This document shows positions 1-13,065 of a stretch of DNA of 64,000 nucleotides, piece by piece. The position numbers and the translations under genes were made by a program. The stretch comes from Artocarpus heterophyllus. Its lineage: Eukaryota > Streptophyta > Magnoliopsida > Rosales > Moraceae. The DNA lies in the NCBI GenBank assembly GCA_025403435.1, contig CM046341.1:8455219-8519218 (forward strand), given 5' to 3'. Position 1 is the first letter of the stretch; each line of letters opens with the position of its first letter. Below the pieces are notes generated by a model. The model was not told the DNA's origin. It searched no databases and saw nothing but the letters and a program-made list of their open reading frames with translations.

Positions 1-1919
1 GAAAAAGAAACTAAAAAGAAAATGTGGGGCAACTAAGAAAATAAATTACATCAATAAAAATGTCAAAACAGAAAACAAAAAAGAAAAACAATCAACCAAA
101 ACGGTGAGTCTCGATTAAAAGTGGTGAATAGTGTTATTATTGACACTTTTATATATTTATAGAATAATTATAAGATAGATATATCTATGGGAAACTATAA
201 AAATTGTCAGGTTTTTTAAACTATTGGTAGTAAATGTCAAGTATAATTTAAAATGTTAGTGAATGTCATTTATCAGCCATCTATTCAAATTAATGCGTTG
301 TTTGGAAAAGTGATAGGAACCGTTGGTTATAACCATTTTTATTGTAGCATGTAAGACTTTACACTGTAATAACTTTTTTTTATTATTACCGTAACATGTG
401 AGAGCTTTACATTATTTATAACTGAGTTTGTGATAAGAACCACGCTAAACAGCCAGTAAATAATTATACAAATCAAAATACTCTTAATTAAATCTAGGGT
501 TTTCTCTCTCCGCTCTCCCTCTCCCTCATTCTCCTTCCTCTCCCCTTATCTCTCTCTCTCCTTTCTCTTTTTCTTCACCTCTCTCTTTGAGTGACGACAA
601 CATTTTGACGGACCCCTCGTGCTGCAGGTCGTGATCTTAGTGCTCTCTACTCAACAATGGCACCAGCTTCCCAAGTTTGTTTGTCGTCGTCAGAGATGAA
701 TTGGCTCTAGAGATCAGGAGATTGCGAAGCTAGGAGTCTGCCCGCTGAAGGTGGCGGCGAGCTCCCGAAGTTGATCAGATCTCTATTTACTCATGAAGAG
801 CAAGGATCAAGTTCGCTAGCTATGAGGTCTCGACTCATGATGCTGCCTCAGCCCCACTACTGCTGACCTCCAATGTCCAACCTTCCATGCTCAAGATCTA
901 GTTTTACATCATCGGCAGACATGAATCTCAACGAGCAATCTGGTAGGATCTGGTTCGAGGGACAAATGAAAGGTGACAAACGTCGACGACCAGCGAGGAC
1001 CACAGACAATGATAGCGCAGAGGCTAGAGTTGCAAAGAGAGACAATAGGAGAGACGAGAGAGAGAAGAGTAGAGGAAGAAAAAAAGAAAAAAAGAAGAAG
1101 GTATTTTTGATATTTTATTTTTGGTTTATTTTAATCTATTATTTACTACATGTATTTTAAATACTTGTCATTAATTGTAACTAGTCTACCTCAAATTGTT
1201 GTTTTCCTAGTTCTCCCTAAATCTATTCCACATATAAAAGAATACAAACTTTAGCGCTGTCCCAATGTGCATAAGTGTCAATTCATGCTTCTCTTCTCTT
1301 TTGTTTTTTATTGGCTTTTCTTTTTTCATTTTCTTTTTTTCTTTATTTATTCTTTTATTTATTATTTTCCCTTTTCATAATCTCATAAACCATTTTCTTG
1401 TTTTTCATGGGCTTTTCTTTTTTCATCTTTTTTTTTCTTTTATTTTTTAATTTCCCTGTTTATAACCTCATACACCATATTTTTATAACTTTTTGAGATG
1501 TATCTATTACATTATATTATTTTAAGATGTGTCTATATGTCTACATTATGGATCAACAAGTATAGTACGCACGCGCTTATATAATACATATTTTTAACTA
1601 CTAGATTAAAAGTGTGATGAAGTACGTGGTTGTGTTTTAACTCATTTTATTCCTACTTGTACCCCTTTTCTTTTTCAATTTTTTCACATTATTATCACTT
1701 CGGATTTTATTCAAGAGGTCTGACTGTTAAACGATTTGGCGATGCAAGTTAGCAGTTCAATTACGCTACCTCAAAAATAAATAAATAAACACACCTAACT
1801 TGGAGATCAAGTAATGAAGCACTCTATTTGCTTTCTATGCCCTTCGTCCTTTATCTTTGTAATCATGGTGTTTTTAAATTTTTATGTAGATTTCAGTTGC
1901 TTATGGTGTTCATTTGCAG
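1..1919. other. AT-rich intergenic DNA with MITE-like and purine/pyrimidine modules
   Basis: No gene was recognised. A MITE-like stretch at about 295-443 carries the words TGTTTGGAAAAGTG on the left and, inverted, CGCTAAACAGCC on the right, around a core resembling 'ttacactgtaataact'. Similar cores recur near 47.8, 56.4, 62.7 and 63.2 kb. The stretch at 485-1112 is described separately. The remainder is T-rich low-complexity sequence. Confidence 0.5.
485..1112. repeat. CT-to-GA module, copy 1
   Basis: The module opens with a CT-rich run, passes through a more GC-balanced, gene-like interior, and closes in a GAGAGA/AAGAAG purine tail of about 70 bases. The same architecture recurs near 6.1, 10.7, 16.0, 22.4, 29.6, 45.6 and 47.1 kb. 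It contains short open frames, but none resembles a known protein. It is probably one transposon-derived family. Its ends were not defined. Confidence 0.4.
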
Positions 1920-2818
1920 GGAGGCTTGATTATTAGTGATTCCTTGAACCACAACTCTATTGTTGATGTTGCACGGGGATCTAGAGCTACAATTCGTGTT
2001 TTCAAAACACAAAAGTAAGTTCATAAGCTTTACTATTATATAACATGATTTGACTTTCTATGGTGATGTTTGATTTGAAGAGAAATAATAGAGCTAAAGA
2101 TTGTCCCTCATATTTCTCCTTTGTGTATTCTACAGTGCTCACTCACTTTAAGGAAGCTTTGAAAGAACAAATAGCAGAGGGACAATCTAGGACTCACAGG
2201 TATATAGCATGGAAGGGGAACTTGTAAACTTTCTGAAATTTTAGCAGTCTACAAAAAAATATATATAATGCTGTGCCGCATTTTAGTATTAGAAATTATA
2301 TGCCTGAACACAAAGTTTCTTTTTCATGTCTTTCCTCAGAACAAGTTCTTTGTGAAATTGAGTTCACACGTGGTCTCAATACAACAAACGGTTTCAAAAA
2401 TGAAACTTTTCATGGCTGTCAGAACTCAACTTTATGTTTTAACACTAATATGCCGTCTGGAAGAATAGTTGAAACTATGCAATTGTAAATAGTATAAAGT
2501 TATCCTTTGTTATAATAAAAAATAAAAAGTTATTACTGTATAAAGCTCTCACATGCTGCATTTCTTAAATTAAAACTAGTGCTTTCAACCATTCTTTCGA
2601 AGGCCCATTAGTCTTGGAATTTAAATCTATATATACCTTCACTGAGAATGAGTTTCTTTTATATATATATATATATAAACTAACTTCTTCATCTTAGGTG
2701 GCAGTATACATATTTGGATGAGGTCCACACCACTGGAGCCGCAGGAAAGACTGAAAAAGGCGTTTCCTAGCTTATAGGTTTGGATACTGATTTAGATATC
2801 ATGAAGGAAATGTTGGAA
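1920..2818 (+). pseudogene. LCB2: Serine palmitoyltransferase LCB2 subunit, decayed fragment
   Basis: LCB2 is the pyridoxal-phosphate subunit of the ER enzyme that starts sphingolipid synthesis from serine and palmitoyl-CoA. Three exon remnants match the middle of LCB2. At 1920-2014 the translation reads GGLIISDSLNHNSIVDVARG and is flanked by a CAG acceptor and a GTAAGT donor. At 2136-2240 a segment ending EQIAEGQSRTHR is followed by YSMEGEL with the intervening residues deleted. At 2698-2818 the YLDEVHTTGAAGKT segment corresponds to the family's YLDEAHS-GAVGKTGRG region. Lesions include a base loss near 2146 that creates a stop, the internal deletion, and an in-frame TAG after KGVS. The downstream PLP-lysine segment is absent. 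It has introns, so it derives from a DNA-level duplication and not a processed copy. No intact parent gene lies in the window. Confidence 0.85.
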
Positions 2819-3813
2819 TATTATTGTGTGGACTTCCATAATCATAGTAATTTTCTTCTATATGAACCAAAACATGTTACAGACAATTTTATTAATGGCA
2901 TAAATAGACACACGTTTTATTAATCAGCTTGGAACTCATAGGTTCTTTCTGATAGTATTTGGTCAGCCCATTGGGCCAAATAGCCTCTTCTATGGTTATT
3001 GGTAAAGGCCCATTAATGCCCACTCCTTATTGTTGTTTTATATATCCTATCATATATTTTTATGGGGGTGTGAGGAGTGTTTCCCACGTTTTGGGAAGAG
3101 GAGGACTAGAGAAAGCTTCTGTCTTTGTGATCTTAGCTTGCAGACTTGATTCCGGCCATATTTTGGCATTTTTCGGCGAGTATAGGCGATACATATCCGT
3201 TGCCAAACGGAGAAGGTGGGCCTAGACTATCCCATGCTATACATGCGTCAAATCATTGAGCTAGATAAATTTTTGGATTACTAGTTAGATTGTTTGTTTT
3301 GATCATGCTTATTTGGTGTTAAAGATCACATGAATCTAAAAGGAAATCTTCACAAAATCATTTGGCTCATGTGGTGGCTAAATTGCAGGAGCCAAGGTTT
3401 GCTTCTGACACTATCTTCCCGATTATTCTGTCATGTCATCAAATAGTTAGAGTAATCTAGCCAAATTCTTGACGTAGCAATTAAAACGTCATTGTCATAT
3501 ATGACTGCAGTTTATAAAAATTCTTCCCGTCGTCAAAATGAATTAGGATTAGACCAAGGTCAGAGCCAATGTTTAGTGTTAAATAAAAGACACCGAGTTG
3601 CATAGATATTAACTGACTCTCAGTAGCTTATTCAATACTTAAAAGTAAACTTGTCCTGCTCATTTTTATGCACCTTCATTATCATCTTATGATGATATAT
3701 ATTGTTGTTGTAGGTATAATGTTTGAACAAAGTTAGTTGTAGAATGCTTGGATGTATTTGTCAAAATAATAAAGAGGTTTCCTTGACAGCTTGACAAAAA
3801 ACGCAATATATCA
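2819..3813. other. Intergenic, no recognisable gene
   Basis: An open frame at about 2959-3225 (88 codons) resembles no known protein and has no start context. The stretch at 2940-3240 is a little richer in GC than its surroundings and may be an old LTR remnant, but no paired copy was found in the window. Confidence 0.4.
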
Positions 3814-3822
3814 TTATTTTTT

Positions 3823-4729
3823 GGGTTAACTTTATTTTTGGGTTGAATATTGAAGGATTTTGAGCCAATAATTTCACTTTTAATCTCTAAACTATTCAAT
3901 TTGTCTTATTTTGACCTCTAAACTTTAAAACATAATAAATCATACCCCTAAACTATGAAATTTGTCTCATTAAGTATTGATGGATTAGGTCACATATGCA
4001 TATATGAAGCTGATTGATTGATTATAAATCAACGATTGAAATTAAATCTTTTGTAATCAAATTTCACTCGTCTTCGATCTATAAATAGGGGTTTCATACA
4101 CAATTAATGTACATTTTTGTTGACTTAAAATTAATAAAGTTTTGAGGTTTCTCCAGTAATTATGAAGTCTAATTAAAAGAAGTATTCATTATTATATCAT
4201 TTGCGTAATTTTTATTCCTATCATTTTGTCAAAGAATGATAAATACGTTATATTGTAGTCTCTAAGTTTTGTTTTTGTTACTTTGCAGATTTATCTATAT
4301 AATTAAGTTTTTTCCCTAATTTGTTTACATTTTTTCATCTAAGTCCAACATAACTTACATGATGGAGAAAATTTGGTAAAATTTTTTGTGAAAAAAAATT
4401 TGTGAAATTTTTATTAAGAAAATAATATGAAAAGAAGAAAAAAAAAATAGCGCACTCATATATAGTAGGGAAACAAAATTTAAGGATTTTTCCTTCACAA
4501 TATATGTTGAAATTATATATAGAGCCAAAAAGTCAAAATGTTCATTTGTTTGAATCTGTAAATATTTAACGGATTTGGTAATGGAAAGAGAAAAATAGGA
4601 CAAGTTGTATAGTTTAGAAGTGTAATTTGTTACGTTCTAAAAGTTAAAGATGAAAATAAGATAAGTTGTATAGTTTAGAGATCAAAAATAAATATATTTT
4701 TTTGAAAAGTTCAAAAATAAAATTGACCC
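3823..4729. mobile_element. Mutator-like MITE, 907 bp, 9-bp target duplication
   Basis: The left end reads GGGTTAACTTTATTTTTG and the inverted right end GGGTCAATTTTATTTTTG. The inverted repeats continue loosely for over 100 bases through 'ctctaaactat' words on both arms. The flanks are TTATTTTTT (3814-3822) and TTATTTGTT (4730-4738), a 9-bp target duplication with one mismatch. This size is typical of Mutator-superfamily insertions. The interior has no transposase, so the element is non-autonomous. Confidence 0.75.
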
Positions 4730-4739
4730 TTATTTGTTT

Positions 4740-6894
4740 ATAATTCAAATAAGGAATCACACCATTGAAAAATAATGCACAAATATTCTTAATACAACCA
4801 TAACGTTCAATGTAATTCTACACAGGTTTTCTCAGTGCAATTAGTATGTGCAGCGCAGATACTTATCTTATAGTATATACTAATGTAAAGCATCAATAAC
4901 TTGTGAAGTGGTAGTAGTCCAAGGTCCTCCAATCCAAGGTTGACGTATTACGATGCAAAAAAGCGTTAGATATAGAGCTTCATTGTAACATCACAAGAGT
5001 ATGGTATTGATCATATATAGATTTCTGATCGTGTGAATTGAAGGAAAATGAACGGAAGACTTGGATGAATCAAAAGGTAAGTAAAAAAACGAGGCCAACG
5101 CTTCCTTAAATAAAACTGATATCTATTTTATATATAGAAGTAGGGTCAGCAATTTAAATTTCGATACTATAGCACGACACAAACTTAATAAGAAAAAGTA
5201 TAAGTTAGGGTTGCATGAATATTCTCATGTTGAAATTCGTTCGAATCCGTCTGAACTATAAATAAATAAAAAAAAGTAGGTGAGGTTTATGTGAACCTCA
5301 TGGGGGTTTATGTTACTAAAAAAATATTTATAGAAAATGTTACAACCATATCATCACACTAAAATTAAAATGCCAAATACGCACTTCTATCATTAGCAAT
5401 TTGGAAGAAAGACAGCGTGGTCGTAAGGTGAAAAGAAAAAGTCTAACCATTTTAGGGCATTTTTAGTCCTTGCAAATAAAAATTTTTGCCATATATGGCA
5501 TTTAATATAGCACTGAGTGTAAATAGTTTTTAACCGTGGCATTATTCAATCCACACTTTAAAATAGTGGCACTGGGAGTAAATACTCTACTTGAGTGATG
5601 TGAAACGAACCCATCTGACTTGCAGTAATTGAGGCTTTTAAAAAAAGTGTAGTAGGCTACTAGCCCAATCTCATAACCAAAGCCTCTTTTTGGGAAAATG
5701 ATGCAAATAAACGAGATATTTATATCTACTTGCTATGTTATTCAACAGTGGATTAATTTTGCTATTTGTAAAAAAAATAATAATTACACTATATGCTACT
5801 CAAAAGAATAATACAAAAGTAAAATTATCTAATAAACAAGAGGCTTGCAGAAATTTTTTGAAGAGTTTTTTCTTTCAATCCATAATCCAGAAAGGTTGTA
5901 TATCTGTAAAGCTACCCAAATAAATCAAGTAGGAAAGAGAATAAAATTTATAGCCCAATTTGATCCAACTAAAAGTTAGTAGCCCATGCAAATTAAAAAC
6001 TATATAGAAATCCAAAAATGCCCCTGTAACTTTCCTGAAAGAAAAAAAAAAAAAAAAAAGCTTTGCAACTTCAAGAATAAGCAGGGAGTAGAGTTTGTCT
6101 TCACCATCGTTGTCATTGGAGTCACGCAAGAAGGAGGTACAAGAGTCACATGAGATACAGGTGTCGTCGTCGGAGTCGCGCTATGAGCAGGCGCCATCGC
6201 CGGGGTCGCCCGAGGTGTAGTAGACTTCGCAAGAGTCGCGCGAGGTGCAAGAGCTTCGTCCGCATCGTGGAGGTGCAACTATGTGAGCTATCATCAGAGT
6301 CATGGCCATCGGCCACCATCTTGCCTAGAAAACACCGACGTCATCTGTACTTGCCATCGCCGCACCATTGCCGTCTGCAGGAGACTTTACTGAAGTCGTA
6401 TGAGGAGGAGCGTCGAAATTACGTGTGGTGCAGCCATGCCGGTACCGTTGCCAAAGTCATGGCGGGAGAGGTTGCAAGAGTTGTTGCCATGGCTAGAGAG
6501 AAAAAAGGAGGAGAGAGAAGGGAGAGGGGAGAGAAAGTGGATCTACGGTGTTTTTGGAGGAGATGAAGAAGACATGGTAAAATTAAGAATTTTAGTGTTT
6601 AAAAAACATAAAATTATAAAAATGATATATATTTTAATATTTTTAAAAGTGTAATTTATTTATAATAAGAATTGAAATGGTACAATTTGGTGCAATTTTC
6701 CTTTTTTTGGCCTTTTTTTTCCAACCCCTAGTCTTCTCTTTAATCTCTCATTTTGTTATGAGAAAAGCACAAAAATATTCTTTAAAATAACCTCTTTTTC
6801 ATATTTGACCCCTAGAGTCTTTTATTACTTCCCTTTTTAAGAGGCAGGTCAAAGGTCTCAATATATATGATACTCAAGTAGCCTCGCAACTCAA
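4740..6894. other. Intergenic, no recognisable gene
   Basis: This is AT-rich sequence without a recognisable coding region. Around 5440-5610 there is a degenerate repeat with words such as 'ggcatttaatatagcactg' and 'gtggcac'. A purine/pyrimidine module occupies 6060-6560. Confidence 0.4.
6060..6560. repeat. CT-to-GA module, copy 2
   Basis: A gene-like, GC-richer interior full of CGTCG/CATCGCC words ends in a purine tail (GAGAGAAAAAAGGAGGAGAG) at about 6500-6540, as in the 485-1112 module. The 138-codon open frame across it is arginine-rich and low-complexity and is not taken as a gene. Confidence 0.4.
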
Positions 6895-7205
6895 AAAGGT
6901 AATCGACCAGATTACAATTGGTAACCTACCAAATGGTGGAAAGGAATCTAGTAGATTATTTTTCATAATCTACCAAATTATTATTATTATTATTATTATT
7001 TCAAATTACTAATGTGGACTGCCAAACCGATTGGTGATTTACCAGAAGATAAACAAGAATCCAGTAAATTATTTTACATAAAGTAGATTTTTTCCCCTGA
7101 TCGCCAACATGTCGCCAAATACATTTGTAATCTACCAAATTACCACCGGTACTCTATCAAGTGGCATAGAGGAATTCAGTAGATTACTTTTCATAATGTA
7201 CTAGA
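6895..7205. repeat. Degenerate tandem repeat, about three units
   Basis: Units of roughly 110-130 bases share 'gaatctagtagattattttTCATAAT'-like words at about 6948, 7050 and 7172, with 'gtaatctaccaaatta' between them. A (TTA)n microsatellite lies at about 6976-7000. Related words reappear at 8050 beyond the 7206-8033 element, suggesting that element was inserted into the array. Confidence 0.5.
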
Positions 7206-8033
7206 TTATTTTCACATTTGCCCCCGAACTATCTCACTTATGTCACTTTACCCCCTGAATTTTGAAATATATCACTTAATCCCTTCAAAAGCTAATATCC
7301 CCCTTCATCCAACACCGTTAGTTTTTGGACGGTTTTTGCAAAATATTTTTATATTTTTCCCTAAATTATGTCACTTATGTCATCCTCCCTCCCCCTTCTC
7401 CTTCCCGACTTTTAAAATTTGTTACTATGTCCCCTTTTTTTGTTAGTAAATAACCTCCTTCCATCTAATTCTGTTAAACTCATAAATTGATTTGCTTTTT
7501 ATCCAATTTTACAAGACCTCCACATCAAAGCATTTCATATATTTATAGCTTGTATATGAATATTTTTCAACATGACATTCAAATACAAATACAAAGAAAA
7601 TTCAATAATGGTTCTTTACAAACAATTAAAATAATGTGTTCTTTAAAAAATAAAAAAAAAAAACTTCAAGAGCTCTATTCTATTAAAGAATTTTGCAAGG
7701 ATTTTTTTAAGCTATTTTATGTAGTTGGAATGGCTTATTGCAAAAAATAATACTTTTTCCTTCAACTTTTTTTTCTTTAATCTATTTTTTCCTTTAGACA
7801 CTTTTTTATTTGCTAACAAAAAAGGGGTTAAGATGGGGGGATACAAAAAACATAAGTGACATAGTTTGGGAGAAAAATATAAAAAAATGTTTCGTAAAAA
7901 ACCATCCAAAAACTAACGGAGTAGAATGGAAGAGAAAAACTTGCTAACGAAACAAAGTTTGAGGGGGATTAAGTGATACGTTTTAAAAGTCATAGGCAAA
8001 ATGATATGGTTCAAGGAGCAAATGTGAAAATAA
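7206..8033. mobile_element. Inverted-repeat (MITE-like) element, 828 bp
   Basis: The ends are exact inverted copies: TTATTTTCACATTTG at the left and CAAATGTGAAAATAA at the right. The inverted similarity continues inward for about 240 bases per arm, with shared words such as 'tatcacttaatccc', 'acttatgtca' and 'gttagtttttggacggtttt'. No transposase frame is present. A target duplication could not be assigned confidently. Confidence 0.65.
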
Positions 8034-11000
8034 TTCTCATTATTTTCTAACCAATAAGAGTAGATTACAAAGTTATTACACAAAACAACCAATTCATAAA
8101 AAAATCACACAAAAATGATAACATAAATTATTTAAAGAAATGATAATATAAATAAATAAAAATCAACCAGTTCTGGATAATTCTTATTTTACAGAACTTT
8201 CATGGGTCAATACCATCATGCTCTCAAACTCGGGTGGTGATATGGCGGTTGAATTAAAATAAATAATTAAGATTAATCATAAACATTGAAAATCTTCCTT
8301 TTATTTTTTTAAAAAAAATTTAGTAAATTCAAGAATATGAGGATTTAACTCAAATAGAATAACACTAATATTAAAACATAAGAAAGGGAGATTACTAAAT
8401 TAACCTCAAAATTAATTTAAAATTTAGAATCCGTCAAATGCTGTTTGGGTCCCATCGGAGCCCATAGCGGTGCACACATAGTATAGGCATAAAAGGAATA
8501 CAACCAAACCACAGTCCAACAAAACATAATCGAAGAGTATGATTAAAGTTTCATTATTATATGCCTTAACAAGAACAGATAACTAAACAACTCATAGACT
8601 CCATAAGTAAAATAGTAACACTCTACTCAGCTACGTACTACAAACCACCTGGAGGGAGAAAAAGTAAAACAGTAGAAATCATAAGCGAAAGGCTCAGTAG
8701 GACTAGAAATCTAAATCATTATTTATAAAATAATATAAATAATTCAAGCAAAATTCAAGGAATAACAATTAAATAATTGAATAATTAAATAAGTTTTATG
8801 CTTACTGTTAATGTCATATGATTTATCTCAAATCATATATTAATATCTACTATATGGCATATATCATTACTACCATAGTAGGCCAGATCGGGTTATAAGA
8901 CTTGCCCCTAAGGTCGCTCTCTGCATGACTTTATCTTCGTGTGGCATCATACATTTAAAACTCAACCAAACGGGGATCTTAGACCATTTGGCGTTTTCAG
9001 AAATCATTTATTTTGCTTTACTCGGTGACACTTATACTGAGGCAATATTTATTAAAAACCATCATTCACATTTCAAAAGCAATTGAAAGCAATAATGTGA
9101 TTTAATTTGTAATTCAATTCTTAAAATGTTTAAGAAATTAAGAAATAGCCAAAACACTAATTAAAATCATGGCTATCAAGAAAGGGGATTCTAGAGTCCT
9201 ACCTTCTGTAATACTGACCACATCCTCTCCATAAATTTTGTCTTGCTAAATGTTAGCTTCAAGGGACGTCGAGCAACATTAGGTGTAGACTCAATTCATT
9301 AATGTCAAAACTTAGACATATTACATTAGTATGAAATCTCATAGTTTCTTGGTGTGCCTTTCCTAATTATAATACTTTATTTATTTTCATAATAATTGAA
9401 CATACTTTAAAACATATTAACAATGATTCTTGATTAGTAGAATAACTGAAAACACACTTAAGAATTCAATTTGGAACGAAAGAGGTTTAGGTGACCCAAA
9501 ACTGGCATCCTAGTACAGTGCGGTCGACCGGGTATACTACTCGCGGTCGACCACATGTCTTGTGATGACAGGGTCAACTATGTTACACTGACCGCAGCGT
9601 CATGACCAGAATGCTCTATTTCAAGCATTCGAGATCAAACCGAGTTTAATCATCCTTAAAGCCATTTCTAATGCCTCAAAAACCTGTTCTAACTTTTCTA
9701 AATAATCATATGAACAATTTAAACTTAGTTTTGCTCACATGCAACTGAGATTCATCATTATTTATGCATTTTCATTTTAATTTTAAAAATGAACGAAATA
9801 AATATAAAATGATTTTAATCCATTTGTAGTTCGAATAAAACTTAAATTTTTGTTTGTAATCATCCTATCATCTTAGATAAAATGTAGTTTATGTTTATTT
9901 ATTCTCAAATCATTGAATGCAAGCTTTAATTCTTGACCAATATGTTCAAAACAGGGCAGTTCAAATGGAAATAATACTCAAATATATATACACGAATTTG
10001 AACACAAAATCAAAGGTGAAAACTTCATAATATGAGTTTAAATCTTTATAAACATTTCTAACCTTAGATTAAGGTCTTTGGAGTGACTTTGATGGCTCCA
10101 AACCAGGATTTTTGTTTTTGTGTTGGCTGAGTTATAAGACTTTTGGTGTCTAAGTTTTGGCAGTAAACTAAGAGAGGGAGAGGAAGAGAATGACGTTAAA
10201 AGAGAGAGGAAGTGAGGGAGACGTTAATGAAAGGGGTGGTAATGAGCCTAAGTGTAGTTTGAATCTCTAAAAAGGAGTCTGATTCTCTTGACTCAGACTT
10301 GTGAGGGTATTTAGACTCATAAACTAGGGTAGTAGATGGTTTTGCCTGATATAGTTTCAAGGCATTTGTTTCTTTCACGTGAAGAGAGTATGTTGAGTTC
10401 TACAGTGGTCTTAGTCAGAGTATATTAGGGGATATGTTCGATATTTTGGCATTTGTTTTGTTTTGTTTTGTTTTTGTATAAATGATTTAAAGGAAAATGT
10501 TATAATTTAATTAAAACTAATTTTGAAAATAAAATGATATATTAGAAATTTATTTTAAAATTCAATAATTGCTAAAAATAAATTGAAGCAAAAAAATAAA
10601 TAAAAATGTAATAAATGAGGTAAATAAAAAATCACAAAAGTGAGTAATTAGTGATAAAATTTTAATTAGGCACACTAATTTATCCATTTTGCATACTAGT
10701 TATGATTAATTAAATTTGGATATTACAAATTAATGCAATTTTCTCTCTTGTTATCAATATCTTATTTTGAAAACCCTAAGGCCGTCAAACTCTCCTTTTC
10801 ATCTCGTGCTCTCATTGTCGCTCTAGGAGTTGTGGTCGTCATCTATTAGGTTCGTCGCGATCATTTCGCCCAATTTTAGCCACTGGAGTTACTAAATGCT
10901 TCTCATTTTGAAAACAAATAACTTTCTTTTATTTGTATATTAGATATAAATATTAGTCTAAGTTGGCACATATCTTAGTTTTTCGAAATACACACACAAA

Positions 11001-13065
11001 TGTTGTCAGTTTTTTTAGTAGTGGGTTGCATTGCAAGGATATTAGATCAAAGGTAAAGATCCGTGACCACAAACTAGGAGCGAGAGAATCGCAGTTCAAA
11101 CCTCGCCACCAGTGACACAAAACTAAACCGCGAGCATAGAGATCGTTGTCGCAACACTTTAGGTCATTTTCGGATTCTTGATCAATGTTAAAAACAAGAG
11201 GCCATTGTTTTCGCTATCGATTGGATGACTATAGATCTGCCATCGAGGATGAGAGAGAGAGATGGGAGAGAGGGAGAAACATGGAGACAAATAAGAGGGA
11301 GGGGAAAGAAAAAAAAAAGAAAGGAAAATAATCAAATTTGTTGTTGAGGCATTTAGGCTAGATTGATGGGATTTTGGTCTATAAATTTTTTTAATTTGAA
11401 TTATTAGATTGATATATTATATTTGCTAACATCTAAAAATATACATATCATATGCTAGTTTTGTAAAACTTGACATTTTTTATAATTTTAAAAAAAGTAT
11501 TAAAGACAAAGAGGAAAGGCCGAGACAATTACTTCAAAGATCAGGTAGAAAGAGGAAGTTTGCATATGTAGAGGAAAAAAAGAGAAGAATTTAATATTTA
11601 GGTAAAATTGTAGTGGACGGAGGAGAAAGAATAATAAAGCCAAAAAATAGAAAGACTAATGTATGACATTTAATTATTTTTGACACTATTAATTTTTTAC
11701 ATTATCATAAAATTGTGCCTTTGTATTGTACTTGCAAATTTGCACCAAAATGACTTGAAAGAAAATTATTATACACATATTATGTCGGGTTGCTTTTTAA
11801 TTCTTTGTTTTTAAGAAAAGCAAAGCAAAGAAAAGAAAAGAAAAGGAATGGAAAAGAAGCCTAATCATTAACAATAATACTACCAATAGACAAACACAAC
11901 TAGTACAACATTATTAAAAGGATCCAATAATTTAAATTTCTCTTACAGCAAGTGACAATAAGTGGCTGTATATGATGGCATGCTTTGTTTGGATAGCAAT
12001 TAATTTTAGAAAACTCGAAAAAGAAAAGGGAAAATAAAGATTAATGATGAGCACCTTTAAGGCTTAGTAATATACAAGTAATACCACTTACAAAAGCAAA
12101 CGTCTAACTATGGCACCACAAAAAAAGGCCCTGGCCTTTTAGGTTTTGATTGGAAATGCTTTTGCTTTTGAGACTTAGCTAATAGATCTAATAGATCGCA
12201 TTTATTTCTATTGAACAAGCTAATTGCTATGGATCATCAGAGTATAGGACAAAGAGGAAGAATGATACAATGCATGTTTAAGTTTTTTGTTTTTTGTTTT
12301 TTTTTTTCCTGTTTTATATTTAATGATATGAAATCATTATATTAACAGATTTGATAGTATTACTTGTAAGATAATTGGAGTACAATTTTTTTTGGTGTGT
12401 TGTTGTTTTTTTTAATAATCGGCTAATATGATCATCATAACGATTTTTTCTTCGTGAGAAAAGACGAAAGTACAAATATGTATTTAATATTTACGTAAAG
12501 TTATTTTTATACAAAACCTGAACACATGTATAACTAATAGAAAAAATAGTGCACCTATTCGTTCTAGTTTTCACACATTATTTCTTAAATCTCTATATTT
12601 TATTCGTTACATTCCTCTTAAAATACCAAAAAAGTCCCTACACATAAATAGTATTGTTTAATTTATATCATGTCCAATAAATAAATAGTGTTATAGACGT
12701 AGTCTAACGGTGAAACTATACCTAAACTTATGCGTAAATGAAAAGTCTAAATCCACCCACCTCAAGTTCAAATAAATAAATAAATGGCACAATAAAATCA
12801 TTTTGCTACATGCAGCGGACTACCTAGTCAAACCTGTGCAATTGTCGAATTTAGAAAAAAAAAAACTAGTGCAATTATTGCATGGTGCCCTTTCTTAAAA
12901 TTAAAAAAAAAAAAAAAAGCAGAATAATGGGATGATGCCCTTTCTTAAAAAAGGGGCAAAAAAGCATCACAATACATGAGTTGGGTGCCCCAAAAATTAA
13001 ATAATAGTCCAAGTCAAGTGGCCAAAGGCAAATGCCGGGCCAACAATTGGTTGATCAGGGCGCGG
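8034..13065. other. Long intergenic stretch with decayed repeats
   Basis: No gene was recognised in these 5 kb. The 8450-10430 part includes blocks of higher GC near 8880-9000 and 9480-9650, containing a palindromic GTCGAC-rich patch (GCGGTCGACC twice around 9520-9552). This looks like an eroded retroelement, but no LTR pair or protein motif was found. A purine/pyrimidine module lies at 10740-11330. The rest (11340-13065) is AT-rich with A-runs. Confidence 0.4.
10740..11330. repeat. CT-to-GA module, copy 3
   Basis: It starts with a CT-rich segment, has a gene-like interior with TCGTCGC words, and ends in GAGAGAGAGATGGGAGAGAGG followed by A-rich purines at about 11250-11330. The layout matches the other modules in the window. 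Confidence 0.4.

Noticed and set aside
6150..6566. 138-codon arginine-rich open frame on plus, with overlapping frames
   Set aside because: Low-complexity composition, no conserved motif, and it coincides with a repeat module seen elsewhere in the window.
8860..9660. LTR of an old retrotransposon
   Set aside because: Composition suggests it, but no second LTR, primer-binding site, polypurine tract or protein fragment was found.
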